DNA of 64,000 bases from an uncultured Chloroflexota bacterium (GTDB lineage: Bacteria; Chloroflexota; Anaerolineae; Caldilineales; Caldilineaceae). The notes below the pieces were generated by a model. The model was not told where the DNA came from. It saw only the letters and a list, made by a program, of their open reading frames with translations, and ran no database searches. Positions 25,718 to 34,398 of the stretch are shown piece by piece. The position numbers were made by a program, and so were the translations under genes. Numbering within the stretch: position 1 is the first letter of the stretch; each line of letters opens with the position of its first letter. The stretch covers positions 1-64,000 of the forward strand of contig CAIRNL010000705.1 of NCBI GenBank assembly GCA_903879975.1. Direction: 5' to 3'.

Positions 25718-26287
25718 CTATACCGGCGTTGCTGCTGCATGGAAGTCGGGAACTGCCTCGATCGGGACGACGTCAGCTTCTCCGTTTTCAGCTTGAACCA
25801 GCTTGTAGACCTTTGCTGCCTTGTCGGTCATCAGCACGCCGTGCAGATGGTCGATCTCGTGCTGGAAAATCCGCGCTAACCAATCGTACGCCTTGATGCG
25901 AATCTCTTTGCCGTTTCGGTCCTGCGCCTTGACCACAATCTGCGTCGCTCGCTCGACATCAGCGGCAAGGCCAGGCATGCTCAAGCATCCTTCCTGGCCG
26001 ATATCCGTTCCCTTTTTCTTGATGATCTCAGGATTGATAATCTCGTAAACACGCTGTGTGTGCTCGGGATCATCTTCGTCTTCAGGGTATTCGATGACAG
26101 CAATGCGCTGGCCAATGCCAATCTGTGGTGCCGCTAACCCCACACCAGGTGCCTTGCGCATCGTCTCGAGCATGTCATCGAGAAGCTGATGCAGCGATGG
26201 GCCAAAGTCTCTCACCCTGGCAGCAGCCTGTAGAAGTACCGCACTGTCTGTATCGTACACTGTCACAATCTGTCGTAGTGCCATCAT
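25718..26287 (-). CDS. def: Peptide deformylase
   Basis: This metalloenzyme removes the N-formyl group from new proteins. The 189-residue protein has the three family motifs: GVGLAAPQIG, EGCLSMPG (metal Cys) and FQHEIDHLHG (two metal His and catalytic Glu). The length is usual. Two consecutive ATG codons are possible starts. A good promoter lies upstream on the minus strand (26409-26381). Confidence 0.95.
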   Translation of the reverse strand: MMALRQIVTVYDTDSAVLLQAAARVRDFGPSLHQLLDDMLETMRKAPGVGLAAPQIGIGQRIAVIEYPEDEDDPEHTQRVYEIINPEIIKKKGTDIGQEGCLSMPGLAADVERATQIVVKAQDRNGKEIRIKAYDWLARIFQHEIDHLHGVLMTDKAAKVYKLVQAENGEADVVPIEAVPDFHAAATPV

Positions 26288-26380
26288 TCCTCACGAGTAG
26301 CCCGGAGATCCACTGTCGCTGCTAACAAAGGTCATACCTTGCCCCTACACCCCACCACTGTAGCATCTCTTCTGCCACGC

Positions 26381-26409
26381 ATCGTAGTAGGAAGGCGCAC
26401 GTTTGTCAA
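26381..26409 (-). promoter_or_regulatory. Promoter of def
   Basis: On the minus strand TTGACA (26409-26404) and TACGAT (26386-26381) are 17 bp apart, predicting a start near 26374 and an 88-nt leader. The rest of the 336-bp divergent gap (26288-26623) shows no gene. Confidence 0.7.
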
Positions 26410-26623
26410 GCGAATGCCCTTTTCCCCGCTTCACAGCCACTGTCGGCAACGCTTCGCTTTTGTCAGGTGTGCCGGCCAAAGTGACCGTTACTTTCACCCT
26501 GGTAGCACGTCTCCATTGAATGAAGGGCAGTGAAGCTGTGCGAATAAATGGCGCCAAAATCGCGCGTTGCCATTGCCTTCTACCCTATCATTTCTGTGTA
26601 CCGCTACGAACAGGAGAACTGCG

Positions 26624-27940
26624 ATGCGTTCCTATATTCGCCCATTCTTACTCCTGCCGGCGTTGATTGTTGCCTTGGTTGTAATTCCAACTGTGGTATT
26701 GTCAGCTGCCGGTACTGGTTCCGCCGCAATGATACCCTCAGCGCTTGCTGAGGCGCTTGCACCTGAAGGTTCCCTTGATTGGCAATTTAATTTGACCGAC
26801 GACAGGCAGGGCGTCGTGCTGTATAGCACGGTGCCAACTCCTACGCCAACACCTACGCGGATGCCTGCCCCGCCGACACCGCGTCCACCTGTGCCGTATC
26901 CAAACCCCACACTGGCGCCTTCCAGCAGGACTGCAGGCGCTGATCAGGCCATGGTCTATCCTAACAAGATTATCAAGGTCATTGGCGATCGGCTCTCGTC
27001 TACCGTGTATGCCTATACCGAGAACAGCGCACTCTATCGCTCCAACGACAACGGCCGTGTCTGGTATGTGGTTCAGGCCAATCCGGATGTCGACGACTTC
27101 GTCATGAGCGCGGCCAACCCGGATATCCTCTACAGCGGAAAAGGTGCGGACTGTGACGATCCAGATGCCGCAAACGAACCGCTGTACATCTCTAAAGATG
27201 GCGGCTACAGTTGGGAGGAAGTACCGACGGGGATGAACCTGCGCCCACTGCTGATCCACGGCGCTGACGCCAATTCCCTCTTTGCAGCTGACTGTGACAT
27301 GCTCTATTTGAGCGCGGACGGCGGCACGAGTTGGATGGCGAAACCCGATAACTCGATGGCTCAACTCTGGAGCAGCTACCGGGTAGTCGCCATGGCCGAT
27401 GCGTCGCTCGTCGGCGATCCGGAACCCAACGCGCCGCACTGGGATCAGATCTATGTCATCGGCAACAATGCCGCCGGTGAAGGGGTCATTGCATTCACCG
27501 GTGACCAGGGCAATAGCTGGGCGAACATTACCGACTTGAACCGCGTACCAGAGACGTTGACTGCGCTCTCCGTAGACGAACGCGTGGCAGGGAAGCTCTG
27601 GCTTGTCACCCGCGATGGTGTTTTGTCGACCGATGACTTCGGGGTCAATTGGGCACTTTCCGATCGCGGGCTGCGGCAGATCATCGCAACCACCGGTGGT
27701 AGCCTCAACGACATCACGTATGCCTTTGACGGTAATCTCTATCTTGCCACCTCCAACAGCCTGTATGTCAAGACGATAGGCGGGACGCAGTGGAAGAAAC
27801 TGGGCGGTATTTCGTTTGGCACGGACAATGCCGTCAGCCTCCTGCTGACTGATACGGATCCAACCCGGCTTTGGGTCAGTAGTGAGGACGAGGGCGTCTT
27901 TCGGTACATTATTGCGCCTGACGAAACGGAAGGTCGATAG
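26624..27940 (+). CDS. Secreted beta-propeller (BNR/Ycf48-like) protein
   Basis: The 438-residue protein has a signal peptide (RPFLLLPALIVALVVIPTVVLSAAG), a proline/threonine-rich linker (TPTPTPTRMPAPPTPRPP) and then repeats of the BNR or sortilin-propeller type (NGRVWYVVQ, DGGYSWEEVPTG, DGGTSWMAK, QGNSWANIT, FGVNWALSD). Such propellers occur in photosystem II assembly factor Ycf48, in glycoside hydrolases and in many unassigned exported proteins. No catalytic sialidase residues are evident. The start at 26624 follows AGGAGA. The gene converges on the P1B ATPase, with a repeated element in the short gap. Confidence 0.78.
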   Translation: MRSYIRPFLLLPALIVALVVIPTVVLSAAGTGSAAMIPSALAEALAPEGSLDWQFNLTDDRQGVVLYSTVPTPTPTPTRMPAPPTPRPPVPYPNPTLAPSSRTAGADQAMVYPNKIIKVIGDRLSSTVYAYTENSALYRSNDNGRVWYVVQANPDVDDFVMSAANPDILYSGKGADCDDPDAANEPLYISKDGGYSWEEVPTGMNLRPLLIHGADANSLFAADCDMLYLSADGGTSWMAKPDNSMAQLWSSYRVVAMADASLVGDPEPNAPHWDQIYVIGNNAAGEGVIAFTGDQGNSWANITDLNRVPETLTALSVDERVAGKLWLVTRDGVLSTDDFGVNWALSDRGLRQIIATTGGSLNDITYAFDGNLYLATSNSLYVKTIGGTQWKKLGGISFGTDNAVSLLLTDTDPTRLWVSSEDEGVFRYIIAPDETEGR

Positions 27941-28012
27941 AAACCAGGATGGAGCGAGTTCGCTCTATCGGCAGCGACGGCGCCCGAAAATGCTGGTTTC
28001 CTAAATCCCATC
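27941..28012. repeat. Dispersed intergenic repeat, copy A (between convergent genes)
   Basis: The segment 27957-28012 matches 52389-52444 at roughly 42 of 56 positions. Conserved blocks are AGTTCGC, TCGGCAGCG, CCCGAAAAT and AATCCCATC. This copy also has a GAAACCAG/CTGGTTTC inverted repeat around an inner GAGCGA/TCGCTC hairpin. Both copies lie between convergent genes, so a role in ending transcription from both sides is plausible. It slightly overlaps the 3' end of the ATPase gene. Confidence 0.6.
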
Positions 28013-30044
28013 ACTGCCGTGGCTTCATGCCCAGCAGCCGAAGGCCATTGGCTACGACGATCAAGGTGCTGCCCTCGTGGCCGACAACACCCAACGGTAG
28101 CGGCAGCAGGAAGTCCGCAATGAACAGCGGCAACAGAATCGTGCTCAAGACAAGTGCGACAATCACGCTCACCGAGAAGATCACATTCTGGCGAATGATG
28201 CGTTCGGCTTTGCGGCTCAGTTGCAGCGTGAAGGGCAGCTTGGACAGGTCACTGGACATCAGTACCACATCCGCTGTCTCCAACGCAACGTCGGTGCCGC
28301 CAGCGCCCATGGCAATGCCGACCTGCGCCGTTGCAAGCGCTGGCGCATCGTTCACACCGTCACCGATCATGGCGACGTTACCTTGCTTGCGCAACTCTTT
28401 CACTAATTCGAGCTTCTGTTCGGGCAACAGGTCGGCATAGACTTCGTCGATGCCGACCTGACCGGCAATGTAGCTGGCCGCCGCGTGATTGTCCCCTGTC
28501 ATCATCACAATGTGCCGGATGCCATTGGCGCGCAGTTGCTTGACCATCTCCCCTGCATTGGCTCGCAGCGCATCGGCTACGGCAATGTAGCCCATGACTT
28601 CCCAATCGCGGTCGGCACCCAGTGTGTCAGCCACCGTGCTTCGTCGCACCACGAGCATCACGGTCTTGCCTTGGCGTTGTAAGGCATTGCCGATCATGCG
28701 AATTGCCGGCGACAGCTCCATTTCTTGATTCATGAACAGCCGATCGTTGCCAATATACAGGGTCTCGATATGGCCGCCGCGGTCAAAGCGCGCCATGATC
28801 CCCTCCCCTGGCAGCGCCCTGAAATCAATTGGTTTGTCCAACGGCAGGCCCAGTTCACTGGCCTTTTCAAGCACCGCCTTGGCGATGTGGTGCTCGCTCA
28901 GTGTCTCGGCGCTGGCTGCGACTCGCAGCAGATTCTCGACGGTATGACTGGTGAGCGGATGGATATTCGTCACGACCGGGCGACCGGGCGTCAACGTGCC
29001 CGTCTTGTCGAAGGCGATGATGTCCGTCTTGCCCATGAGTTCCAGATAGGCGCCGCCCTTGAACAGGACGCCCTGCCGGGCTGCAGCCGCAATCGCACTC
29101 AGCGCACTGGCCGGTGTACTGATCACCAGCGCACATGGACTCGCCACGACCAACAGCGTCATGGCGCGATAGAGCGTCGTCGAAAACGGCTCGTCGAGCA
29201 AAAAATAGGGTAGAACCATGGCCAGCAGCGTGGCGCTGATGACGGCATAGGTGTAGGGCTGGCTGAAGCGGTCGATGAATTGCTGGGTGGGCGTGGCATC
29301 CTCGCGTGCATCCTGCACCAGCGTGATGATGCGGCTCAGCGTGCTCTCGGATGCCAGCTTGGTCACCTCGATCTCCAGCGCTCCGCCGCCATTGATCGTG
29401 CCGGCAAAGACCTGGTCGGCGGCATGTTTGCTGACCGGCAGGCTCTCCCCCGTGATGGCACTCTGATCGATACTGCTGCTCCCGCCGATGACGACGCCGT
29501 CCACTGGCAGGCGATCGCCCGGTCTGACCAACACGATGTCGCCAATGACCAGTTCTTCAACCGGTACAACCATCTCGCCACGATCACGCCGTACCAGCGC
29601 CGTGGCCGGCCGTAACTTGCCAAGCGACTCGATGGCCTTGCGCGTGCGACCCATCGCGTAGGTCTCCAGCGCCCCACTCAGCGTAAAAAGAAAAAGCAGC
29701 AGGGCGCCTTCCACCCACTCGTTGATCAGTGCAGCCCCCAGTGCTGCAGCCAGCATCAGAAAGTCGATGTCGAACTTTCCCTCCCTGGCCTGCGCCCACG
29801 CACCGACAAAGCCTGAATAGCCACCCGCCACAAATGCGATCACGGCCAGCGTTGTGACCGACCACGCCGGCAGGGCGCCCGTCACCTCACCGCCGAGCCA
29901 GCCGGCGAGCAGTGCTGCCAATGTGATGCCGGCCAGCACAAATTCATAGTTTTCCTTCCAGAATCCGAGCGTGCGCCATGCGGGTCGCTCACCGGATGAA
30001 AGTGCCTGGTATGCTGTATTGCCTTCAGCGGTCGAGGTCGTCAT
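28011..30044 (-). CDS. P1B-4-type metal-exporting ATPase
   Basis: The 677-residue pump has no N-terminal HMA metal-binding domain. It shows the SPC metal-site motif (302-304, ASPCALVIS), the phosphorylation Asp346 in DKTGT, the actuator TGES, and HEGST (656-660) in the last helix. SPC plus HEGST defines subgroup P1B-4, whose members (PfeT, CtpD, CoaT-like) export Fe(II), Co(II) or related ions. It lies 67 bp downstream of a Fur-family regulator gene on the same strand, behind operators resembling PerR boxes. In Bacillus the PerR-controlled PfeT exports Fe(II), so iron efflux under peroxide or iron stress is the best guess. Confidence 0.9.
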   Translation of the reverse strand: MTTSTAEGNTAYQALSSGERPAWRTLGFWKENYEFVLAGITLAALLAGWLGGEVTGALPAWSVTTLAVIAFVAGGYSGFVGAWAQAREGKFDIDFLMLAAALGAALINEWVEGALLLFLFTLSGALETYAMGRTRKAIESLGKLRPATALVRRDRGEMVVPVEELVIGDIVLVRPGDRLPVDGVVIGGSSSIDQSAITGESLPVSKHAADQVFAGTINGGGALEIEVTKLASESTLSRIITLVQDAREDATPTQQFIDRFSQPYTYAVISATLLAMVLPYFLLDEPFSTTLYRAMTLLVVASPCALVISTPASALSAIAAAARQGVLFKGGAYLELMGKTDIIAFDKTGTLTPGRPVVTNIHPLTSHTVENLLRVAASAETLSEHHIAKAVLEKASELGLPLDKPIDFRALPGEGIMARFDRGGHIETLYIGNDRLFMNQEMELSPAIRMIGNALQRQGKTVMLVVRRSTVADTLGADRDWEVMGYIAVADALRANAGEMVKQLRANGIRHIVMMTGDNHAAASYIAGQVGIDEVYADLLPEQKLELVKELRKQGNVAMIGDGVNDAPALATAQVGIAMGAGGTDVALETADVVLMSSDLSKLPFTLQLSRKAERIIRQNVIFSVSVIVALVLSTILLPLFIADFLLPLPLGVVGHEGSTLIVVANGLRLLGMKPRQ

Positions 30045-30111
30045 GAACTTCTCCTCTTCTTGGGTGCAGACCCTGCATACAGAGGTGCCTGCTCGGTGGT
30101 ATCAGCAATCC

Positions 30112-30618
30112 TCAGTCAGGTTGTCTGCTGGTGGGCTGGCTGGCCAGTTTCCGAATCTCGGCCAGACGCTGAGCACGGCACTCAGCGCAGAAGCCGACGA
30201 GATCGACTTTGGCGGCTGCAGTCTGAAATCCTGTCTCGTGCAGCACCCTCTCGCCCAACAGGTTTACATCGAGCTGTCCGCGGAAGTCGATGATCGTGTG
30301 GCAGCGCAGGCAAATCAGATTGACGTGCGGCTCTGGGTTGGTGTCGTAATGAATCTGATCGGACCCAAAACTGATCTCGACGATTGCGCCAAGTTCCTGC
30401 AACACGTTGAGCGTATTGTAGACGGTTGCCCGGCTGATTTCTGGATGCGTGAGCGCCAAGTCTTCGTAAAGATCATAGGCAGAAGGGTGGCGGTCGGTCA
30501 TAGCAAGCCATGTGCAGATCGCTCTTCGTTGGGGAGTGAGCCGTAGCCCAGCCTGCTTAAGAACTTGCAGGAGACGGTCGTTTTTTGCCTGCGTCATGCT
30601 GCTTTCCACGTCTGTCTC
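30112..30618 (-). CDS. Fur-family regulator (PerR-like)
   Basis: The 168-residue protein has the Fur winged helix (LKQAGLRLTPQRRAICTWLAMTDRHPSAYDLYEDLALTHPEISRATVYNTLNVLQELGAI) and the zinc-structural CxxC pairs CLRC and CAEC. In the regulatory site, HYDTNPEPHVNLIC aligns with PerR positions Asp85, His91 and Asn in place of His93. Fur-family proteins bind DNA as metal-loaded dimers. It is co-directional with the P1B-4 ATPase gene, and its promoter is flanked by two palindromes close to the PerR box. Fur or Zur identity cannot be excluded. The ATG at 30618 is preferred over a TTG at 30663. Confidence 0.88.
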   Translation of the reverse strand, partial: ETDVESSMTQAKNDRLLQVLKQAGLRLTPQRRAICTWLAMTDRHPSAYDLYEDLALTHPEISRATVYNTLNVLQELGAIVEISFGSDQIHYDTNPEPHVNLICLRCHTIIDFRGQLDVNLLGERVLHETGFQTAAAKVDLVGFCAECRAQRLAEIRKLASQPTSRQPD

Positions 30619-30717
30619 CATCTTGTTTTCTCTTGTCCGCCGGCCATCTTGGTGGCCGCCCAAATCCTACGTTCCGATCGTTGCAGAGCTGTCTTCGCCA
30701 TGATCTGACGCGTTATT

Positions 30718-30732
30718 TTAGAATGAATCCAA
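30718..30732 (-). promoter_or_regulatory. PerR/Fur-type box 1 just downstream of the regulator's transcription start
   Basis: TTAGAATGAATCCAA resembles the 7-1-7 PerR/Fur box (TTATAATnATTATAA), though its right half is imperfect. It lies immediately inside the predicted transcript start (near 30735, minus strand), a position suited to repression. Confidence 0.6.
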
Positions 30733-30741
30733 TGTAGGGTG

Positions 30742-30770
30742 ATGATAGCACCGACCGGCATGCCAGTCAA
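30742..30770 (-). promoter_or_regulatory. Promoter of the Fur-family regulator and P1B-4 ATPase
   Basis: On the minus strand TTGACT (30770-30765) and TATCAT (30747-30742) are 17 bp apart. One PerR/Fur-type box lies just upstream of the -35 and another just past the start site. Confidence 0.75.
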
Positions 30771-30777
30771 TTTGAGT

Positions 30778-30792
30778 TTAGACTGATTCTAA
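30778..30792. promoter_or_regulatory. PerR/Fur-type box 2
   Basis: TTAGACTGATTCTAA is a near-perfect 7-1-7 palindrome (TTAGA.T.A.TCTAA) close to the PerR box. It is centred 60 bp from box 1 and lies between the divergent regulator and cytochrome oxidase promoters, so it could also affect the plus-strand operon. Confidence 0.72.
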
Positions 30793-30852
30793 TGAGTGCG
30801 GGTAGCTTCACCCCCTGGTAGAGTTGAAATTGTCGGCAGTGTTGATTTTCCT

Positions 30853-30881
30853 TTGACATGCCCTGTGAACTCTGCTAAGAT
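30853..30881 (+). promoter_or_regulatory. Promoter of the cytochrome oxidase operon
   Basis: A perfect TTGACA (30853-30858) and TAAGAT (30876-30881) are 17 bp apart. The predicted start near 30888 is about 32 nt before the first gene of the oxidase cluster. Confidence 0.75.
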
Positions 30882-30919
30882 CGCCACGCATTTTGACTGG
30901 AAATCAGGTAAACTGACCT

Positions 30920-31267
30920 ATGATCCGCTATGTTGTGACATCTGCCATGTTTCTAGTGATATTCTGTTGGCTGCTGCTCAGCTACATGCCACAGGTCGCT
31001 GGTCGCCTGCCGCAGCTTTCGCTCAACGGCGAGATCGGCACAGGGTTGTTGCCCCTGTTGACAGCCTTGACCCTGCTGGTGTTCTTGGTTCTTCAGGCTG
31101 AACTTGTCGGTGCGACGATCAGGATGTTTCGTTGCCGCCGCAATTCCGTTGAGGGGGAAGCGATTGCACTTTTCCGCCTGACGCACGGCCGAGAAGTGTT
31201 CTGGACCATAGTTCCTCTGCTGTCAACGGTTGCCTTGGTGGGGTGGCTGTGGGCAGCACGTCCGTAA
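30920..31267 (+). CDS. Small COX2-like membrane protein lacking the CuA domain
   Basis: The 115-residue protein has an N-terminal hydrophobic segment and a helix pair whose second half, GREVFWTIVPLLSTVALVGWLW, closely resembles the second helix of the neighbouring subunit II (LEIIWTVVPLVLVVVFSFIG). A basic stretch (RMFRCRRN) sits where subunit II has FRRRKN. No CuA-binding Cys or His pattern follows. It therefore looks like the membrane hairpin of a subunit II without its soluble domain. It is the first gene after the oxidase promoter, which suggests an assembly or structural role; no function is proven. Confidence 0.65.
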   Translation: MIRYVVTSAMFLVIFCWLLLSYMPQVAGRLPQLSLNGEIGTGLLPLLTALTLLVFLVLQAELVGATIRMFRCRRNSVEGEAIALFRLTHGREVFWTIVPLLSTVALVGWLWAARP

Positions 31268-31389
31268 ATCTGCCCACGGCTGTGAAGCAAGATTACGGTA
31301 GCTTGTGTTGTAATGTTGTAAAACATTCTTGTTTGACATACAGCATGTTGTGATTCTCACTGACTAGCAATACAGGAGTAAGAGAAACG

Positions 31390-32139
31390 ATGCTGAAGTT
31401 GCCTCAGACATCAACTGACCGTCGACATTTTATCATTGTCGGGGTTCTGACCGTGGTTGGCACGGTCGTCCTGGGATTCTTTTTACTAGCAATCTTGCCG
31501 GTCAAAGCGCAGAACTCGGTTCAAGCTGAGCCAATTGCCTGGCTCTTCCAGGTGCACGTCTGGCTGATTGCCTTCCTTTTCTCATTAGTTGTCGCCTTCA
31601 TGCTCTACTCACTCTTCGTCTTCCGCCGTCGCAAGAATGACGACTCGGACGGGGAACACTTCGAAGGAAATACGGCTCTTGAGATCATCTGGACCGTCGT
31701 GCCGCTGGTACTGGTCGTCGTCTTCTCATTCATTGGTATTCAGACCCTGAATGATACGACGAGCGGCGGCAATGAGATTCAGGTGAAGGCGACCGGCTTG
31801 CAGTGGTCATGGAGGTTTGATTATCCGAACGGTGTGACGAGCGCTGAGATGGTGTTGCCGGTCGATAAACCTGTCCTGATTTCTCTGGAAGCACAAGATG
31901 TCATTCACTCATTCTGGGTGGCGGAATGGGGGCCGAAGCAGGATCTCGTGCCTGGTATGACTACGACGCTCCACATCACGCCGAACACGGTGGGCGAATA
32001 TAAGCTGCGCTGCACTGAACTGTGTGGTCTCTCGCATTGGAGCATGTTGGCGGACGTTCGCGTCGTACCGGAGGACGAATATACGGCGTGGATGGATCAA
32101 AAACTGGCCGAGCAGAATTTGCAGACGGTCAGTCGATAG
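31390..32139 (+). CDS. coxB: Cytochrome c oxidase subunit II
   Basis: Subunit II receives electrons from cytochrome c through the CuA centre. The 249-residue protein has two membrane helices and a cupredoxin domain with VIHSFWVAEWG and the CuA motif CTELCGLSHWSM (two Cys, His, Met). It carries no fused cytochrome c domain, so electrons must come from a separate cytochrome, possibly like that at 3577. AGGAG precedes the start. A palindrome AATGTT-GTAA-AACATT (31312-31327) lies just upstream and could bind a regulator. Confidence 0.95.
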   Translation: MLKLPQTSTDRRHFIIVGVLTVVGTVVLGFFLLAILPVKAQNSVQAEPIAWLFQVHVWLIAFLFSLVVAFMLYSLFVFRRRKNDDSDGEHFEGNTALEIIWTVVPLVLVVVFSFIGIQTLNDTTSGGNEIQVKATGLQWSWRFDYPNGVTSAEMVLPVDKPVLISLEAQDVIHSFWVAEWGPKQDLVPGMTTTLHITPNTVGEYKLRCTELCGLSHWSMLADVRVVPEDEYTAWMDQKLAEQNLQTVSR

Positions 32140-32224
32140 GATTGCTGGGTTTTCATCTGCAATCAGACGCTTTTCGAAGCATCCCTGAGTTGTCCAGTAG
32201 GTGCGTGAAGGAGAGAAACCGACT

Positions 32225-34087
32225 ATGAGACTAACCTCTCTTGGACTGGTGCGTGGACTCATCGGCTACTTTGTCGGTCTTGTCATCGGCATGGCAGTGG
32301 TTGTGGCTGGGCGCCTTCTGTTGGGAATGGAGGCGTGGAACCCGGAAGCTGTCTGGGTTGGCGGCATCATCTCTGCGCTGATGGGTTTCCTACTAGCGAT
32401 TGGTGCTATGTCGGACTGGTTCACGTGGATGCGTGGTGGCGACACCCCACTCCGGCATGGACCGCCAGAAGGGAAACCGGCATGGACGCGCTACTTCGCG
32501 GTGGACTACAACCACAAGGTGATCGGAATTCAGTATGGTGTTACCGGCCTGATCTTGTTATTGGTCGGCGGTAGTTTTGCCCTGGTTTTCCGCACCGAGC
32601 TGGCCGACACCGGCATCTCTTTCCTACAACCCGGCACGTACAACACCTTCCTGAGCATGCACGGCTGGGTTGCCTTGGCCGCTATCTTGCTCGGCGTCGG
32701 TGGCATGGCCAACTATCTGGTGCCGCTGATGATCGGCGCTGAGGACATGGCCTTCCCACGCTTGAATGCCTTCGCCTACTGGATCAACGTACCGGCTGTT
32801 ATCACACTGCTGCTGAGCATGCTCTTCGGCTGGGATTCGGGGTGGACGGCCTACCCACCGTTGAGCCTGCGTGGCCCGGTTGGTTACCAGTTTATGTTCC
32901 TGGCAATTTTCGTCGTCGGCCTGTCGTCCATTCTGGGCTCGCTCAACATCATTGTGACGATGCTGATGATGCGCCCCAAGGGAATGACGCTCTTCCGCAT
33001 GCCGATTTTCTGCTGGGCAATTCTGGCGACGAGCCTGATTCAGCTCACAGCGACGCAGCTCATCGGTCAGGCTTTCCTGATGCTCTCCTTCGAGCGCTCG
33101 CTGGGCATGCCATTCTTCAATCCACTGTACAACGCAGCTGGCGAGAATATCGGCGGGCAGCCGTTACTCTTCCAGAATCTCTTCTGGTTCTACTCGCACC
33201 CGGCTGTCTATGTCTTTGTGCTGCCCGGTCTTGGGGTGATCAGTGAACTGCTGCCCGTCTTCTCCCGCAAGCCCCTCTTCGGTTACCGCTGGGTAGCTCT
33301 CTCAAGCCTGGCGATTGCCCTGGTAGGTTTTCTGGTGTGGGGGCATCACATGTTCACGTCGGGCTACCAGCCCTACCTGCGTGTGGTCTTCATGATCTCG
33401 ACGCTGCTGGTGGCGGTGCCGACAGGCGTCAAGTTTTTCAGTTGGCTGGGCACGTTGTGGGGCGGCCGGTTGACCTTCCCAACGCCTATGCTCTTCACAT
33501 TGGGTGCCATCTCAGTCTTCCTCATCGGTGGTCTGAGCGGCCCGATTCTGGCGACAGCGGCGACCGATCTCTTCCTGCACGATACCTACTTCGTGGTCGG
33601 CCACTTCCATGCCACGATTTTCGGCGGCTTCGTCTTCCCATTCTTCGCTGCCATTTACTTCTGGTATCCGAAGATTACCGGGCGCATGTACAACGAGACG
33701 TTGGGCAAGATTCACTTTTGGCTCATGACGCCAGGCTTCTGGCTGATGAGCTTGGCGCAGATGACTACCGGCACCATGGGCATGCGCCGACGCATCGCCG
33801 ACTACGACCCAGCGCTCGGCGTGGAGAATATTCAGCTTCTGGTCACGATCTCTGGCTTCATCATCGCCTTCTCGATCTTGATCATGATCTACAATCTGTT
33901 CACTAGTGCTGAGATTGGCGCAACCGCTGGGAATAATCCCTGGCGTTCGCGGTCACCGGAATGGCAGATTCCGTCGCCCGTGCCGGAGCACAGCTACGCC
34001 AAGCCCATCTCTGTGGTTGGCGACCCGTATGACTATGGCCTGGCTGGGTCTACCTACATCGCAATGGCAGGCGCTGGTGATGACTGA
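32225..34087 (+). CDS. coxA: Cytochrome c oxidase subunit I (A2-type)
   Basis: The 620-residue protein is the catalytic haem-copper subunit. Visible sites are the low-spin haem His in SMHGWVAL, the CuB His and cross-linked Tyr in WFYSHPAVYVF, the His pair in WGHHMFTSG and the two haem ligands in VGHFHATIF. The Tyr-Ser before HPAVY in place of Glu marks the A2 subfamily, which uses the YS motif in its proton channel. The ATG at 32225 follows GAAGGAGAG; a longer GTG reading from 32201 includes the ribosome binding site. An extra N-terminal pair of helices precedes the core. Confidence 0.96.
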   Translation: MRLTSLGLVRGLIGYFVGLVIGMAVVVAGRLLLGMEAWNPEAVWVGGIISALMGFLLAIGAMSDWFTWMRGGDTPLRHGPPEGKPAWTRYFAVDYNHKVIGIQYGVTGLILLLVGGSFALVFRTELADTGISFLQPGTYNTFLSMHGWVALAAILLGVGGMANYLVPLMIGAEDMAFPRLNAFAYWINVPAVITLLLSMLFGWDSGWTAYPPLSLRGPVGYQFMFLAIFVVGLSSILGSLNIIVTMLMMRPKGMTLFRMPIFCWAILATSLIQLTATQLIGQAFLMLSFERSLGMPFFNPLYNAAGENIGGQPLLFQNLFWFYSHPAVYVFVLPGLGVISELLPVFSRKPLFGYRWVALSSLAIALVGFLVWGHHMFTSGYQPYLRVVFMISTLLVAVPTGVKFFSWLGTLWGGRLTFPTPMLFTLGAISVFLIGGLSGPILATAATDLFLHDTYFVVGHFHATIFGGFVFPFFAAIYFWYPKITGRMYNETLGKIHFWLMTPGFWLMSLAQMTTGTMGMRRRIADYDPALGVENIQLLVTISGFIIAFSILIMIYNLFTSAEIGATAGNNPWRSRSPEWQIPSPVPEHSYAKPISVVGDPYDYGLAGSTYIAMAGAGDD

Positions 34088-34179
34088 GTGATTGGTTGTG
34101 CTCCTATTGTTCGTTTGTTGCCCCCGCTATCAGGGGGGAGCACGAGCAATGGGAGCACCCATATCGAAGGATACCTCTT

Positions 34180-34395
34180 ATGGCACAGAAGCAAAACACA
34201 CATAAACAGAGCGGATACGCTCAAGTCATCATCATTGGGATTATCCTGGCTGTGTTGACGGTGATCGAGTACTTCATGGGACTCTACCATGTTGGCGCAA
34301 CGTTGCTCATGTTGATCGCCGCGCTGAAGGCAATCCTGGTTATCTACTTCTTTATGCACGTGAGCCGCTTGTGGACAGCGGAAGGAGAGCACTAG
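34180..34395 (+). CDS. Cytochrome c oxidase subunit IV-type small membrane protein
   Basis: The 71-residue protein has two helices (VIIIGIILAVLTVIEYFMGL and LLMLIAALKAILVIYFFMHV) matching the prokaryotic cytochrome oxidase subunit IV family (COX4_pro/CtaF), including the conserved HV at the end of the second helix. It stabilises the oxidase. The start at 34180 follows AAGGA; readings from 34096 are not conserved. It lies between coxA and subunit III, the subunit III start being 3 bp after its stop. Confidence 0.85.
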   Translation: MAQKQNTHKQSGYAQVIIIGIILAVLTVIEYFMGLYHVGATLLMLIAALKAILVIYFFMHVSRLWTAEGEH

Positions 34396-34398
34396 ACC

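Noticed and set aside
31333..31361. TTGACA upstream of coxB as a second promoter
   Set aside because: The bases 17 bp downstream (CTCACT) do not resemble a -10 box.
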